Counted from the stretch's first letter, positions 1 through 7,748 are shown. The stretch: DNA of 64,000 nt from an uncultured Bacteroidia bacterium (GCA_902786745.1 CADADR010000003.1:1-64000); one strand, 5' to 3'. The notes: a model not told the origin generated them from the letters alone. Numbers and translations are program-made.

Positions 1-194
1 GTTGTACTATTGTTTTACTCAAATTTCTATTCTGAATCTCGGGTTCCGCCTTGATGTTCTCTTTGGTGTTCCTTTGTTAAAAGGTTCCTTGCCTCGCGCG
101 GCTCCCGCCGCGCTGGTCTTGTGCTGGCCTCAGACTTTCAAAGAACTTTCGCTTTCTCCCTTCGTCCGTCCCCTCGTTCCTTCCGAAAGCGGGT
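1..194 (-). other. Probable rRNA operon leader (transcript runs off the left edge)
   Basis: Read on the minus strand this stretch starts just after a strong promoter. It carries a boxA-like AGTTCTTTGA (complement of 138-147) followed by a perfect 7-bp GC hairpin (96-113, loop of four). A boxA plus a stable hairpin after a strong promoter is the usual make-up of a bacterial rRNA leader, so a 16S gene is expected just past position 1. No 16S sequence is present in the window. The rest of the gene-free stretch, about 226-512, is AT-rich, and I see no gene or clear signal there. Confidence 0.55.
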
Positions 195-225
195 GCAAAA
201 GTACTACCTTTTCCCGAATTGGCAA
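195..225 (-). promoter_or_regulatory. Bacteroidetes-type promoter, leftward
   Basis: On the minus strand TTG (complement of 223-225) is followed after exactly 19 bp by TACTTTTG (complement of 196-203). This matches the TTG-N19-21-TAnnTTTG consensus of the Bacteroidetes primary sigma factor. It drives the putative rRNA leader to its left. Confidence 0.75.
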
Positions 226-512
226 GCACTTTTTTCATCTTTTTTCGAAATATTTTCTATGTGATTGAATATCAATGTAAAACTATTCTAAAATATTTTG
301 ATTATTGAAAACAAAAGTGCGTTTTTAGGCAAAAAGACAAGGCTAATTCGGGATATTCTTGGCTCTTTTGATGGGATAAACAGCCATTTTACGATTAAAA
401 AGAAGCGAAAAATGGCAAAATGACGAACCTGTCGAGGTGCTTTTATTAATATATAAGGTGCCAAAAACACTCTCTTGACCAACTACCGAAATGAAAAAGT
501 GAAGGCAATTTG

Positions 513-544
513 TTGCAGAGAATACATTAGTTTTAGTATCTTTG
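513..544 (+). promoter_or_regulatory. Promoter of the small gene at 569
   Basis: TTG at 513-515 and TATCTTTG at 537-544 are separated by 21 bp. Transcription should start near 550, giving a leader of only 10-20 bases before the start codon. Confidence 0.7.
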
Positions 545-568
545 CAACATAATCAACGAATGACAGCC

Positions 569-814
569 ATGCCAAACAAGACTATCAAAGGAAGTCTCAG
601 CGAAATCGTCGACAAAATGAACAAGAAGTATGACGGGCTCATTGGCGAGGGGTTCAACCTAGGTCTTGACCGACGTGTCGTACCCGTGGTCATTGACGGA
701 TCGGTGACAGGCTGGAAAATGCAACGCTACGAAAACAACGAATGGCTGGACCTGGACGAGACGCCTTTCGAAAGCATGCAGGCGCTGATTGAACACTATA
801 AGAGCGAAAAATAA
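569..814 (+). CDS. Small hypothetical protein, 81 aa
   Basis: I do not recognise this acidic, soluble 81-residue protein. It has no signal peptide, membrane segment or cysteine cluster. The N-terminal third looks helical (SLSEIVDKMNKKYDGL), and a V-rich strand and a C-terminal helix follow. A consensus promoter ends 25 bases before the ATG at 569; an in-frame ATG at 560 is an alternative start giving three more residues. The stop codon directly abuts the stop codon of the convergent rimO, with no base between them, so the two transcripts must overlap. The promoter is what makes it a credible gene. Confidence 0.6.
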   Translation: MPNKTIKGSLSEIVDKMNKKYDGLIGEGFNLGLDRRVVPVVIDGSVTGWKMQRYENNEWLDLDETPFESMQALIEHYKSEK

Positions 815-2107
815 TTACCCTTCCACTACCCCATAACAGTCAAAATAATCCGCTTGGGTGATTTTGACTTGGTAGAAATGGCCGATTTCCAATTCTTTTT
901 CTGCAGAAATAAGGATCTCATCGTCCACTTCAGGGGAGTCGTATTGCGTGCGGCCGATATAATAGTCTCCCTCAAGGCGATCTATTAACACTTTCTCTGT
1001 CTTGCCCACACGTTGTGCGTTGATCTCCAAAGATATGTTCTGCTGGATATCCATAAGTCTGTCCACACGTTCCTGCTTTACCTCGTCGGGAACGTCGTCT
1101 GTCATCTCGTATGCTGCCGTGCCTTGCTCAGGCGAGAAAGCAAACACACCAGCACGTTCGAAACGCATGTCTTTGACAAACTGACACAGCTCCTCAAAGT
1201 CCTCCTCGGTCTCGCCCGGGAAGCCTACGATAAACGTGGTACGGAAAGCAATATCGGGCACATGCTGGCGGACGTTCTTCACAAAACCGATGGTCTGCTC
1301 GCGGTCAACACCACGACGCATATCCTTTAATATATGTGTGCTGATATGCTGCAAAGGCAAATCGATGTAATGGCAGATCTTGGGATTCTCACGCATCAGG
1401 TCCAAGAGCTCATCGGGGAAACCGAGCGGATAGCCGTAATGCAATCGGATCCACTCGAAACCATCGATGTCAGCAAGTGCCTTCACCAGCTCCACGATGT
1501 GCGACTTGCCGTCAAGGTCGTGACCGTAATAGGTCAGGTCCTGGGCGATGAGGATGAGCTCTTTCACACCTTGCTTGGCCAGACCTTTAGCCTCCTCGAT
1601 GAGGTTGTCCATCGGCACGGAGACATGGCCGCCACGGATGAGCGGGATGGCACAGAAAGCACAACGGCGGTTGCAGCCTTCTGAAATCTTCAGATAAGCG
1701 TAATGTTTCGGGGTGGACAGCACGCGACGACTGCAATAGTCAGGCTGCACCTCCTCTTTCAGTAGGTCGGCAGCGATGAGATTGACGCTCTCCACGCCAT
1801 AGAAAGCGTCCACTTCGTGGATCTCCGCTTGCAGGTCCTTCTTGAACCTCTGCGAGAGGCATCCCGTGACGTACAGCTTCTTGATCTTGCCTTGCTTGCG
1901 CAGTTCGGCATATTCGAGAATGGTGTCGACGGATTCCTCCTGTGCGTCACCAATAAAACCACAGGTGTTGATGATGACCACATCGGAACGGCGTTCATCG
2001 TCATGACGGATCACATAACGGTGTTCCAGCAAAGCCGCCAAATGCTCCGAGTCGACTTTGTTCTTGGAGCAGCCGAGGGTCACGATATTGAGTGTGGGTC
2101 TACGCAT
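815..2107 (-). CDS. rimO: Ribosomal protein S12 methylthiotransferase RimO
   Basis: Radical SAM methylthiotransferase that adds a methylthio group to an aspartate of ribosomal protein S12. The 430-residue chain shows the expected order. The N-terminal UPF0004 domain has three cluster cysteines (C13 in TLGCSKNKVDSE, C49, C83). The radical SAM core has the CxxxCxxC triad in GCNRRCAFC (C145, C149, C152), and a C-terminal TRAM domain follows from about residue 365. The start is placed at the MRRPTLN methionine because family members begin right before the LGCSKN motif; an in-frame upstream extension would run into a palindromic hairpin. It follows ftsY on the same strand and ends abutting the convergent small gene. 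Confidence 0.95.
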   Translation of the reverse strand: MRRPTLNIVTLGCSKNKVDSEHLAALLEHRYVIRHDDERRSDVVIINTCGFIGDAQEESVDTILEYAELRKQGKIKKLYVTGCLSQRFKKDLQAEIHEVDAFYGVESVNLIAADLLKEEVQPDYCSRRVLSTPKHYAYLKISEGCNRRCAFCAIPLIRGGHVSVPMDNLIEEAKGLAKQGVKELILIAQDLTYYGHDLDGKSHIVELVKALADIDGFEWIRLHYGYPLGFPDELLDLMRENPKICHYIDLPLQHISTHILKDMRRGVDREQTIGFVKNVRQHVPDIAFRTTFIVGFPGETEEDFEELCQFVKDMRFERAGVFAFSPEQGTAAYEMTDDVPDEVKQERVDRLMDIQQNISLEINAQRVGKTEKVLIDRLEGDYYIGRTQYDSPEVDDEILISAEKELEIGHFYQVKITQADYFDCYGVVEG

Positions 2108-2120
2108 TCTATTATTTATA

Positions 2121-2184
2121 AAAGATTTTGAAGACATAGATACACTCGCTTATCGCTCGGTATGACATGCCTTCAAAATCTTTA
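2121..2184. repeat. Palindromic repeat, copy A (ftsY-rimO gap)
   Basis: AAAGATTTTGAAGACAT (2121-2137) pairs with ATGCCTTCAAAATCTTT (2167-2183) with one mismatch. Shorter matches inside (GATAC/GTATG, CTCG) complete a long hairpin. The core, 2130-2174, recurs at 57676-57721 with the same ATAGATACACTCG and TATGACATGCCTTC arms. It may act as an mRNA-processing or attenuation hairpin between ftsY and rimO, or be a REP-like mobile unit. Confidence 0.75.
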
Positions 2185-3138
2185 TTCAAACAAACTATCC
2201 ACAAACGCTTTGCGGTCGAAAATCTGTAGATGGTCGATGCCTTCGCCGACGCCGATGTACTTGACCGGGATCTTGAACTGGTCGGAGATGCCGATGACCA
2301 CGCCGCCCTTGGCGGTGCCGTCGAGCTTAGTCAGCGCGAGGGCGTTGACCTCGGTGGCGGCAGTGAACTGCTTGGCCTGTTCGATGGCATTCTGGCCCGT
2401 GGAGGCATCCAACACGAGCAGGATCTCATGCGGCGCATCGGGGACAACCTTCTGCATGACGGTCTTGATCTTGGTCAGCTCGCGCATGAGGTTGACCTTG
2501 TTGTGCAGACGGCCAGCGGTGTCAATGATGACGACATCGGCATCCTGGGCCACGGCCGACTTCACCGTGTCGAAAGCCACGGATGCGGGGTCGGCGCCCT
2601 GACCTTGTTGGACGCAAGGCACGCCTACCCTCTCAGCCCAAATCTGCAGCTGACTGACGGCGGCAGCACGGAAAGTGTCGGAAGCACCGAGCACGACCTT
2701 CTTGCCAGCGTTCTTGAAGTTGTAAGCCAACTTACCGATGGTAGTGGTCTTGCCCACACCATTCACGCCGACGACCATGATGACATACGGCTTCTTATCC
2801 GAAGGGATGTCGAAAGTGGTGCCGTCGCCCGACTCGTTTTCCTGCAGCAGGCCCATAATCTCCTCTTTCAGGATGGTATTGAGTTCACTGGTGCCGACAT
2901 ATTTGTCGCGGGCCACGCGGGCTTGGATGCGGTCGATGATCTTCAATGTGGTGTCGACGCCCACGTCGGAGGTGATGAGAATCTCCTCCAGGTTGTCGAG
3001 CACCTCGTCGTCGACGGTCGACTTGCCCATAATGGCTTTGGAAATCTTGGAAAAGACGCTGGTCTTAGTCTTTTCAAGTCCTTTATCGAGGTCTTCCTTG
3101 TTTTCTTTTTTCTTGGTTAGGAATGAGAACAGGCCCAT
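2182..3138 (-). CDS. ftsY: Signal recognition particle receptor FtsY
   Basis: SRP receptor GTPase that pairs with Ffh (also in this window at 47856-49190) to deliver ribosomes to the membrane translocon. At 318 residues it is the short form without the large acidic N-terminal domain of E. coli FtsY. The NG domain is complete: a four-helix N domain to about residue 105, the P-loop GVNGVGKTTTIGKLA (about 124-138), DTFRAAA, the switch motif DTAGR and the specificity motif TKLDGTAKGG. It lies downstream of rpmG and the DUF4295 gene on the same strand, but a terminator-like hairpin stands between, so expression may depend on read-through. Confidence 0.96.
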   Translation of the reverse strand: MGLFSFLTKKKENKEDLDKGLEKTKTSVFSKISKAIMGKSTVDDEVLDNLEEILITSDVGVDTTLKIIDRIQARVARDKYVGTSELNTILKEEIMGLLQENESGDGTTFDIPSDKKPYVIMVVGVNGVGKTTTIGKLAYNFKNAGKKVVLGASDTFRAAAVSQLQIWAERVGVPCVQQGQGADPASVAFDTVKSAVAQDADVVIIDTAGRLHNKVNLMRELTKIKTVMQKVVPDAPHEILLVLDASTGQNAIEQAKQFTAATEVNALALTKLDGTAKGGVVIGISDQFKIPVKYIGVGEGIDHLQIFDRKAFVDSLFE

Positions 3139-3161
3139 GATAGTTCATTTTATACAAACAC

Positions 3162-3194
3162 AAAAAAGCTCTTCCATAAAGTCATGGAAAAGCT
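3162..3194 (-). terminator. Terminator-like hairpin after the DUF4295 gene
   Basis: On the minus strand AGCTTTTCCAT and ATGGAAGAGCT pair with one mismatch around a six-base loop and are followed by a T run. It lies between the DUF4295 gene and ftsY and would reduce transcription from the ribosomal-protein promoter into ftsY. Confidence 0.6.
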
Positions 3195-3218
3195 CTGTTG
3201 TCTTGCGTTTAACGCAAA

Positions 3219-3371
3219 TTATCTTTTAGCAAGGTACTCCTGCACTTTGTCGGCAGGGACGACGATCTCATCGAAATAGTAAGCGCCGGTCTTCTCAGAA
3301 CGCTTCATTCTGATGATCTTGCTATAGGTCTTGTCTAAGCTACGAAGGGTAGCAACAGCTTTCTTTGCCAT
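3219..3371 (-). CDS. DUF4295 small protein, 50 aa
   Basis: Small basic protein beginning MAKKAVATLRSLDKTYSK and ending VQEYLAKR. This short family is typical of Bacteroidetes and is regularly encoded between rpmG and ftsY, exactly as here. Its function is not known; size, charge and neighbours suggest a ribosome- or translation-associated role. It starts 9 bases after the rpmG stop codon, so the two are surely cotranscribed. Confidence 0.9.
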   Translation of the reverse strand: MAKKAVATLRSLDKTYSKIIRMKRSEKTGAYYFDEIVVPADKVQEYLAKR

Positions 3372-3380
3372 AACTCTTAA

Positions 3381-3569
3381 TTATTTAATCTCCTTGTGGA
3401 GGGTCATTCTCTTAAGGATCGGGTTATACTTCATCAACTCCAGACGGTCGGGAGTGTTCTTCTTGTTCTTCATGGTGTAGTATCTCGAAGTGCCGGGCAT
3501 GCCGCTGGCCTTGTGCTCAGTGCATTCGAGGATGACTTTCACGCGTGCATCTTTCTGTTTCTTTGACAT
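3381..3569 (-). CDS. rpmG: 50S ribosomal protein L33
   Basis: 62-residue large-subunit protein. The sequence [19 protein letters not shown] and the ending [14 protein letters not shown] match the Bacteroidetes L33 pattern. The zinc-binding cysteine pairs of some L33 forms are absent (a single Cys in LECTEH), so this is a zinc-independent form. It is the first gene of the leftward rpmG-DUF4295-(ftsY-rimO) block and has its own consensus promoter. The L28 gene (rpmB), commonly found just upstream of rpmG in relatives, is missing here; the upstream neighbour is ftcD. Confidence 0.96.
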   Translation of the reverse strand: MSKKQKDARVKVILECTEHKASGMPGTSRYYTMKNKKNTPDRLELMKYNPILKRMTLHKEIK

Positions 3570-3596
3570 TGCTTATACTCCTTTCAAATTTGGCTG

Positions 3597-3626
3597 CAAA
3601 AGTACAACTTTTTCAAATACCCACAA
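3597..3626 (-). promoter_or_regulatory. Promoter of rpmG
   Basis: On the minus strand TTG (complement of 3624-3626) and TACTTTTG (complement of 3597-3604) are separated by exactly 19 bp. The rpmG start codon is 28 bases downstream of the -7 box. Confidence 0.8.
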
Positions 3627-3642
3627 CCAATTTTTCAAAATT

Positions 3643-5343
3643 TTATTCTCCGGCGATAACCTTATTCACAATTTGCAGAATTTCAGCCTCTTGCACAAGA
3701 GCGGCGGCCTCAATCTCGGCAGCTTCCTTCAAGATTTCGGCCTTGAAAGCCTCGTCTTTCAGCGAAGAAGCGTTGATTTTGACGTTCAAATGGGCACCCA
3801 TCACGGCCGAACGAGCGCACAAAGCACCCACTCCAGCGTCGGTGACGGAGTTGGGATTGCCAGTCTCGGCCATGGCGCGGACGACCTCAAATGCCTTGAA
3901 GGCGACCTTCATCGTGCGGAAAGGCACCTGGGTGGCATACTTGGTGGCCTCTTGGATGGCGGCACTACGGGCAGCCTTCTCCTCGTCAGTCTTCTTCGGC
4001 AGGCCGAAGGCATCCATGATCTTATTGAAGGCATTGGTATCTTCGTCGACCAGCTCAAGCAGCTCGTCCTTGATAGCCTGACCCTTGACGGCCCAGTTGG
4101 AGAACTCCTCCCAACGCTCATCCCAGCCCGGTTTGTGCGACGACAGGTTGGCGACCATCGTGGCCAACGAGGCACCGAGGGCACCCATGTAGGCCGAGAT
4201 GGAACCGCCACCAGGAGCGGGGCTTTCGCTAGCGGTCTCGTTGGCAAAGCCCGTGCAGGTCATGTCGACGAGTTTCTTCTGGCTGTGATCTTCGATGAGG
4301 TATTCGATGACCTTTTCCTTCGGGTCGAAGGGCTTCAGGTCGTCGAGGCCCATCGACTTGATGGCAATCTTCATGATTTCCTCTTCGCTCACGCCGAGGC
4401 TGCGCTGTTGCTTGGCAAGATAGAACTTGCCAGCATCCATCAGCACCTTCTTAGGAACGAGGCCAACGATTTCGCAGCCGGTGACGCGCACGCCACGGGC
4501 AGCGGCCTTGGCACAAACCTCTTCAAAGCAGACGTGGACGGGCGACACGCTGATGTTGGTGATGTTCATCGACACCTGGGCGATGCCGTAGTCCTCGATG
4601 AACCAGCCGATGGCTTTGGTAGCTTTCAGCGTTCCGGGAATCATGATCGGTTTGCCGTTTTCGTCCTTCATCGGCTTGCCGGTCACCTTGCCGCCTTCGC
4701 GCATCGGGCGACCCTTTTCGCGCACGTCGAAAGCGATGGCGTTGGCGCGGCGCGTCGAAGTGGTGTTGAGGTTATAGTTGATGGCCACAAGGAAGTCGCG
4801 GGCACCCACTTGGGTGGCACCCGTGTGGGCCACGTGTTCGTTCCATTCGTTGGGGCCGAAGTCGGGCTTCCACTGCTCCGTGCCGAGGCGCGAGGACAGG
4901 CTCTCGTACTCACCTGTGCGGCAGTAAGCGAGGTTGCGGCGCTCCTTGATGTAGGCGGCCTCTTCGTAGCAGTAAATCGGGATGTTCAGCTCGTCGCCGA
5001 GGCGTTTGCCAAGCTTGTGGGCATACTCGACCACTTCTTCCATGGTGATGTTGCTCACAGGGATGAGGGGGCACACGTCGGTGGCACCCTGACGCGGGTG
5101 GGCACCGTGGTGCAGGCTCATGTCGATGAGTTCGGCGGCTTTCTTCACCACACGGTAGGCGGCTTCGCACACAGGCTCAGGCTCACCCACGAAGGTGATG
5201 ACGGTGCGGTTGGTGGTCATACCGGGATCCACGTCCAGCAGCTTGACGCCCTCCACTTTCTCAATTTCAGCGGTCACTTGGTCAATGATATTCTTGTCGC
5301 GGCCTTCGCTGATATTCGGCACGCATTCAATGAGTTGTTTCAT
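3643..5343 (-). CDS. ftcD: Glutamate formimidoyltransferase / formimidoyl-THF cyclodeaminase
   Basis: Bifunctional enzyme for the last step of histidine breakdown. It moves the formimino group from formiminoglutamate to tetrahydrofolate, releasing glutamate, then cyclises it to methenyl-THF with loss of ammonia. The 566-residue chain starts MKQLIECVPNISEGR. The transferase part runs to about residue 310 and includes the catalytic-type HHGAHPR near residue 80. A linker and an all-helical cyclodeaminase domain follow from about 360, marked by ESPAPGGGSISAYMGALG. The animal enzyme has the same fusion at about 540 residues, whereas many Bacteroidetes have the halves as separate genes. The partner enzyme HutI is encoded 5.4 kb upstream on the same strand. 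A TACCTTTG -7 box (complement of 5535-5542) would give a leader of about 190 bases containing repeat element copy 1. Confidence 0.95.
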   Translation of the reverse strand: MKQLIECVPNISEGRDKNIIDQVTAEIEKVEGVKLLDVDPGMTTNRTVITFVGEPEPVCEAAYRVVKKAAELIDMSLHHGAHPRQGATDVCPLIPVSNITMEEVVEYAHKLGKRLGDELNIPIYCYEEAAYIKERRNLAYCRTGEYESLSSRLGTEQWKPDFGPNEWNEHVAHTGATQVGARDFLVAINYNLNTTSTRRANAIAFDVREKGRPMREGGKVTGKPMKDENGKPIMIPGTLKATKAIGWFIEDYGIAQVSMNITNISVSPVHVCFEEVCAKAAARGVRVTGCEIVGLVPKKVLMDAGKFYLAKQQRSLGVSEEEIMKIAIKSMGLDDLKPFDPKEKVIEYLIEDHSQKKLVDMTCTGFANETASESPAPGGGSISAYMGALGASLATMVANLSSHKPGWDERWEEFSNWAVKGQAIKDELLELVDEDTNAFNKIMDAFGLPKKTDEEKAARSAAIQEATKYATQVPFRTMKVAFKAFEVVRAMAETGNPNSVTDAGVGALCARSAVMGAHLNVKINASSLKDEAFKAEILKEAAEIEAAALVQEAEILQIVNKVIAGE

Positions 5344-5383
5344 TATTATAGGATTTAATATTTAAAATTCAAGATTTAAGATT

Positions 5384-5517
5384 GAGATTCTCTTCGAGAA
5401 TGGAGTTTGATCGTTTTGTATACCGCGGCGGCCTCGGGCGTCTTCCAATAGGTCAAAACCTCAAGCCGCCGCTTATAAACAACTACACACCACTCCATTC
5501 CCCGCAGGGGAATCTCA
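5384..5517. repeat. Three-hairpin dispersed repeat, copy 1
   Basis: Outer arm 5384-5406 (GAGATTCTCTTCGAGAATGG and onward) is inverted at 5492-5517. The inner arms GCGGCGGC (5425-5432) and GCCGCCGC (5465-5472) form a central hairpin. Each outer arm is itself a small hairpin. Copies 2 and 3 lie at 13076-13202 and 16979-17106. This copy falls between the ftcD start and the TonB-like gene end, probably inside the ftcD leader. Confidence 0.85.
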
Positions 5518-5573
5518 GTCCCTGTTTGCCGCGGCAAAGGTACGGCTTTTTTCTATACGAAACGAAACAGAAA

Positions 5574-6458
5574 TCAATCCTGTTTGTCTTCCAACTTGAA
5601 AACGATAGGAATCTGGTATGAAACTCTGACGGGCTCACCTCGGTGCATGCCAGGTTTCCATCGGGGCATGGATTCCACTACACGGATGGCCTCGGCATCG
5701 AGCTCGCTATCCACACCTCGCAGATTTCTTACATTGGAAATGCTACCGTCTTTTTCAACAATAAAACCAATAAAGACACGTCCTTGAATGCCTTTTTCCT
5801 TGGCTTCCTGGGGATAATGGATATTCTTGGAAATGAACTCAAACAACTTAGCCACGCCTCCTGGAAATGCAGGCATTTCCTCCACAATCTGATATATTTC
5901 ATCACCATCCAAAGTATCGTTAGACTCCACAAGATCTTCATCCTCAGCAGCACCATCAAAGTTTGGTTCAACAAACCCTTCTGTAACCCATTCTTCTTCC
6001 TCAATTCCACCTACAATTTCAAGTAGCTCATCCTTTTTGCAAGCAGCTTTCTTTTCTTCTGCTTTCATCGTATCCGGCTCCGGAGCCAGCACATCGCCTT
6101 CCAACAAATAAGCGTCGCTGGGGATGCTGTCGTTGGAGATACTATCGTTGGGCATCTCGGTGGAATCGGGAGTATGCATCACTTCACCAGCCAAAGGCTC
6201 GGGAACAGGATGATTGCATGAAGAGGCCGCAAACAAGGTTCCCAACGACATTCCAGCGAAAACCGCCGCCTTGCCCATGCGTTGGCGTTTCTCCAGCTCG
6301 CGCTCAAGATAGCGCACTTCGGCTTCGCATTTCGGGCAGGTGCCGAGGCAGTCGCCTTGGTAGGTGCATTCCGAAACGACCAAATCAATGTCGTTCTCCG
6401 CCGCTATCTGCTTGCGGATTTCCTTCAGGATTTTGCAGGTTTGTTTGCCTTTTGCCAT
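5574..6458 (-). CDS. TonB-like protein with cysteine-rich N-terminus (paralogue 1)
   Basis: 294 residues. Residues 1-65 form a conserved soluble block with C8, C31, C37, C41 and C44 (the run ECTYQGDCLGTCPKCEAEV, spacing Cx5Cx3Cx2C), followed by a charged helix. A hydrophobic stretch (66-82) ends in a lipobox-like ASSC. An acidic, low-complexity linker with several DS/ND repeats leads to a TonB C-terminal domain from about 205 (FPGGVAKLFEFI through VSYQIPIVFKL). TonB-type domains contact outer-membrane receptors; the cysteine block would sit on the cytoplasmic side if the hydrophobic stretch is a membrane anchor. The start is set at MAKGKQTC, where the homology to paralogue 2 begins. It lies 11 bases after paralogue 2, in the same transcript. 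What the cysteines bind is unknown; zinc or an iron-sulfur cluster is possible. Confidence 0.8.
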   Translation of the reverse strand: MAKGKQTCKILKEIRKQIAAENDIDLVVSECTYQGDCLGTCPKCEAEVRYLERELEKRQRMGKAAVFAGMSLGTLFAASSCNHPVPEPLAGEVMHTPDSTEMPNDSISNDSIPSDAYLLEGDVLAPEPDTMKAEEKKAACKKDELLEIVGGIEEEEWVTEGFVEPNFDGAAEDEDLVESNDTLDGDEIYQIVEEMPAFPGGVAKLFEFISKNIHYPQEAKEKGIQGRVFIGFIVEKDGSISNVRNLRGVDSELDAEAIRVVESMPRWKPGMHRGEPVRVSYQIPIVFKLEDKQD

Positions 6459-6469
6459 AGCTTTATTCC

Positions 6470-7090
6470 TTATTTGGATAATTTGAAATTGACGGGCAAT
6501 GTATATCTCACACGGACGGCCTTCCCTCTTTGCTTGCCTGGGCTCCATTTTGGCATTAGACCTATCACGCGAAGCGCTTCTTCATCACAGCCGTAGCCAA
6601 TGCCACGAAGCACTTTTGCATCACAAACAGTGCCATCTTTTTCTATATAAAACTCAACGAAGACCTTGCCTTCTATGCCTGCGTCTATGGCTTCTTGGGG
6701 ATAAACCACATTTTTTCCTATGAATTCAAACAGTTTTTGCTCGCCACCACGAAACGAGGGCATAGTTTCCGGTATCATACCAAACAGCTCTTGTTCGACG
6801 ACTTCTTCAATCGTATCCATTCGTAAACTATCCGGCTGCTGCGCCAAAGCCACTTGGCTTGAAGCCAGCAAACCCACGGAAAGCCCTGCCACCATGGCTG
6901 CCTTGCCCATGCGCTGGCGTTTCTCCAACTCGCGCTCCAAATAGCGCACTTCGGCCTCACATTTAGGGCAGGTGCCGAGGCAGTCGCCTTGGTAGGTGCA
7001 TTCCTCAATGACCAACTTAATGTCGTTCTCCGCAGCAATCTGTTTGCGGATTTCCTTTAGGATTTTGCAGGTTTGTTTGCCTCTTGCCAT
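6470..7090 (-). CDS. TonB-like protein with cysteine-rich N-terminus (paralogue 2)
   Basis: 206 residues. The first 65 residues match paralogue 1 at all but four positions and keep all five cysteines. The hydrophobic stretch that follows ends in VALAQQ, which resembles a signal peptidase I site rather than the lipobox-like end of paralogue 1. A short linker leads to a TonB C-terminal domain (PSFRGGEQKLFEFIGKNVVY through VRYTLPVNFKL). So the two copies share the cytosolic block and the TonB domain but differ in how the exported part would be released. A -7 box TACTTTTG (complement of 7117-7124) lies just after the radical SAM gene's stop, so the pair may be transcribed separately from it. The start is placed at MARGKQTC. 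Confidence 0.8.
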   Translation of the reverse strand: MARGKQTCKILKEIRKQIAAENDIKLVIEECTYQGDCLGTCPKCEAEVRYLERELEKRQRMGKAAMVAGLSVGLLASSQVALAQQPDSLRMDTIEEVVEQELFGMIPETMPSFRGGEQKLFEFIGKNVVYPQEAIDAGIEGKVFVEFYIEKDGTVCDAKVLRGIGYGCDEEALRVIGLMPKWSPGKQRGKAVRVRYTLPVNFKLSK

Positions 7091-7139
7091 GATTATCATT
7101 TTTTGTTTTAACGTGGCAAAAGTAACAATTATTATGGAA

Positions 7140-7748
7140 TCACCTTATTATATATTGAAAAATGTCAAAGTTTTCAACGCCCATGGCAGCAAGTTGCTCC
7201 TTGCTTCGCTCCACATCGTCGTCCGAATTGAAGTCCGGAATATGCGGGATGCGCACCTTGATGCGGTTAGGGTCGCCGTTTTGCAAGAGCCATTGCAGGT
7301 TTTCCAAAACGATGTTGTTCGCCTTGCCTGTGTAGGCCTCATAAATCTCGGGATTCATGTCCTTGATGTCGATGATGTAGCCGTCGACGATAGGGTCAAT
7401 GGCTTGAACCGTTGCCAAAGGCACATGAAGGCTGGTCTCGACGACAATCTGCCACTGCCTTCCGCAAAGGTCACTAAACGCTTGTATGAAAGGCAGTTGC
7501 AGCAAAGGCTCTCCCCCGCCAAAAGTGATGCCGCCATGCGTGGCCAAAAAATACAGTTGGTCGATTTTCACCTCCTCGAAGAGCAACTCGGGCGTATACA
7601 AACGGCCTCTTTCAAGCTCCCACGACTGTTTGTTGAGACAATACTTGCACCGCAAAGGACATCCCGTGAACGCCACTAAGGTAGTGACGCCCTCTCCGTC
7701 GACGGTCAAACGGTGACGGCCTATTCCGAATATCTTAGCCGTTGTCAT
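7140..7748 (-). CDS. Small radical SAM protein, activating-enzyme type
   Basis: 202 residues with the cluster motif in FTGCPLRCKYCLNK (CxxxCxxC, near residues 30-37) and the glycine-rich SAM-binding motif ITFGGGEPLLQ near 94. Size and layout match the compact glycyl-radical-activating / YjjW / NrdG-like branch, which has no C-terminal SPASM domain. No glycyl radical enzyme is encoded nearby, so the substrate is unknown. The start overlaps the end of the upstream DUF5723-type gene by 14 bases. The next genes downstream are the two cysteine-rich TonB-like proteins, which makes them possible but unproven partners. Confidence 0.8.
   Translation of the reverse strand: MTTAKIFGIGRHRLTVDGEGVTTLVAFTGCPLRCKYCLNKQSWELERGRLYTPELLFEEVKIDQLYFLATHGGITFGGGEPLLQLPFIQAFSDLCGRQWQIVVETSLHVPLATVQAIDPIVDGYIIDIKDMNPEIYEAYTGKANNIVLENLQWLLQNGDPNRIKVRIPHIPDFNSDDDVERSKEQLAAMGVENFDIFQYIIR

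Noticed and set aside
288-482. 64-codon open frame on the minus strand in the left gap
   Set aside because: No promoter or homology-like pattern, and it lies in AT-rich spacer DNA.
2230-3120. 296-codon open frame on the plus strand
   Set aside because: Antisense shadow of ftsY; no promoter, no known motif, biased composition.
3490-5358. 622-codon open frame on the plus strand
   Set aside because: It is antisense to ftcD over its length; the minus-strand protein has complete enzyme motifs, while this one is low-complexity H/G/V/D-rich, as produced by the reverse of GC-biased codons.
5574-7090. One broken TonB gene split by a frameshift
   Set aside because: Each frame has its own start, the full N-terminal block, a hydrophobic segment and a complete TonB domain, so these are two genes.
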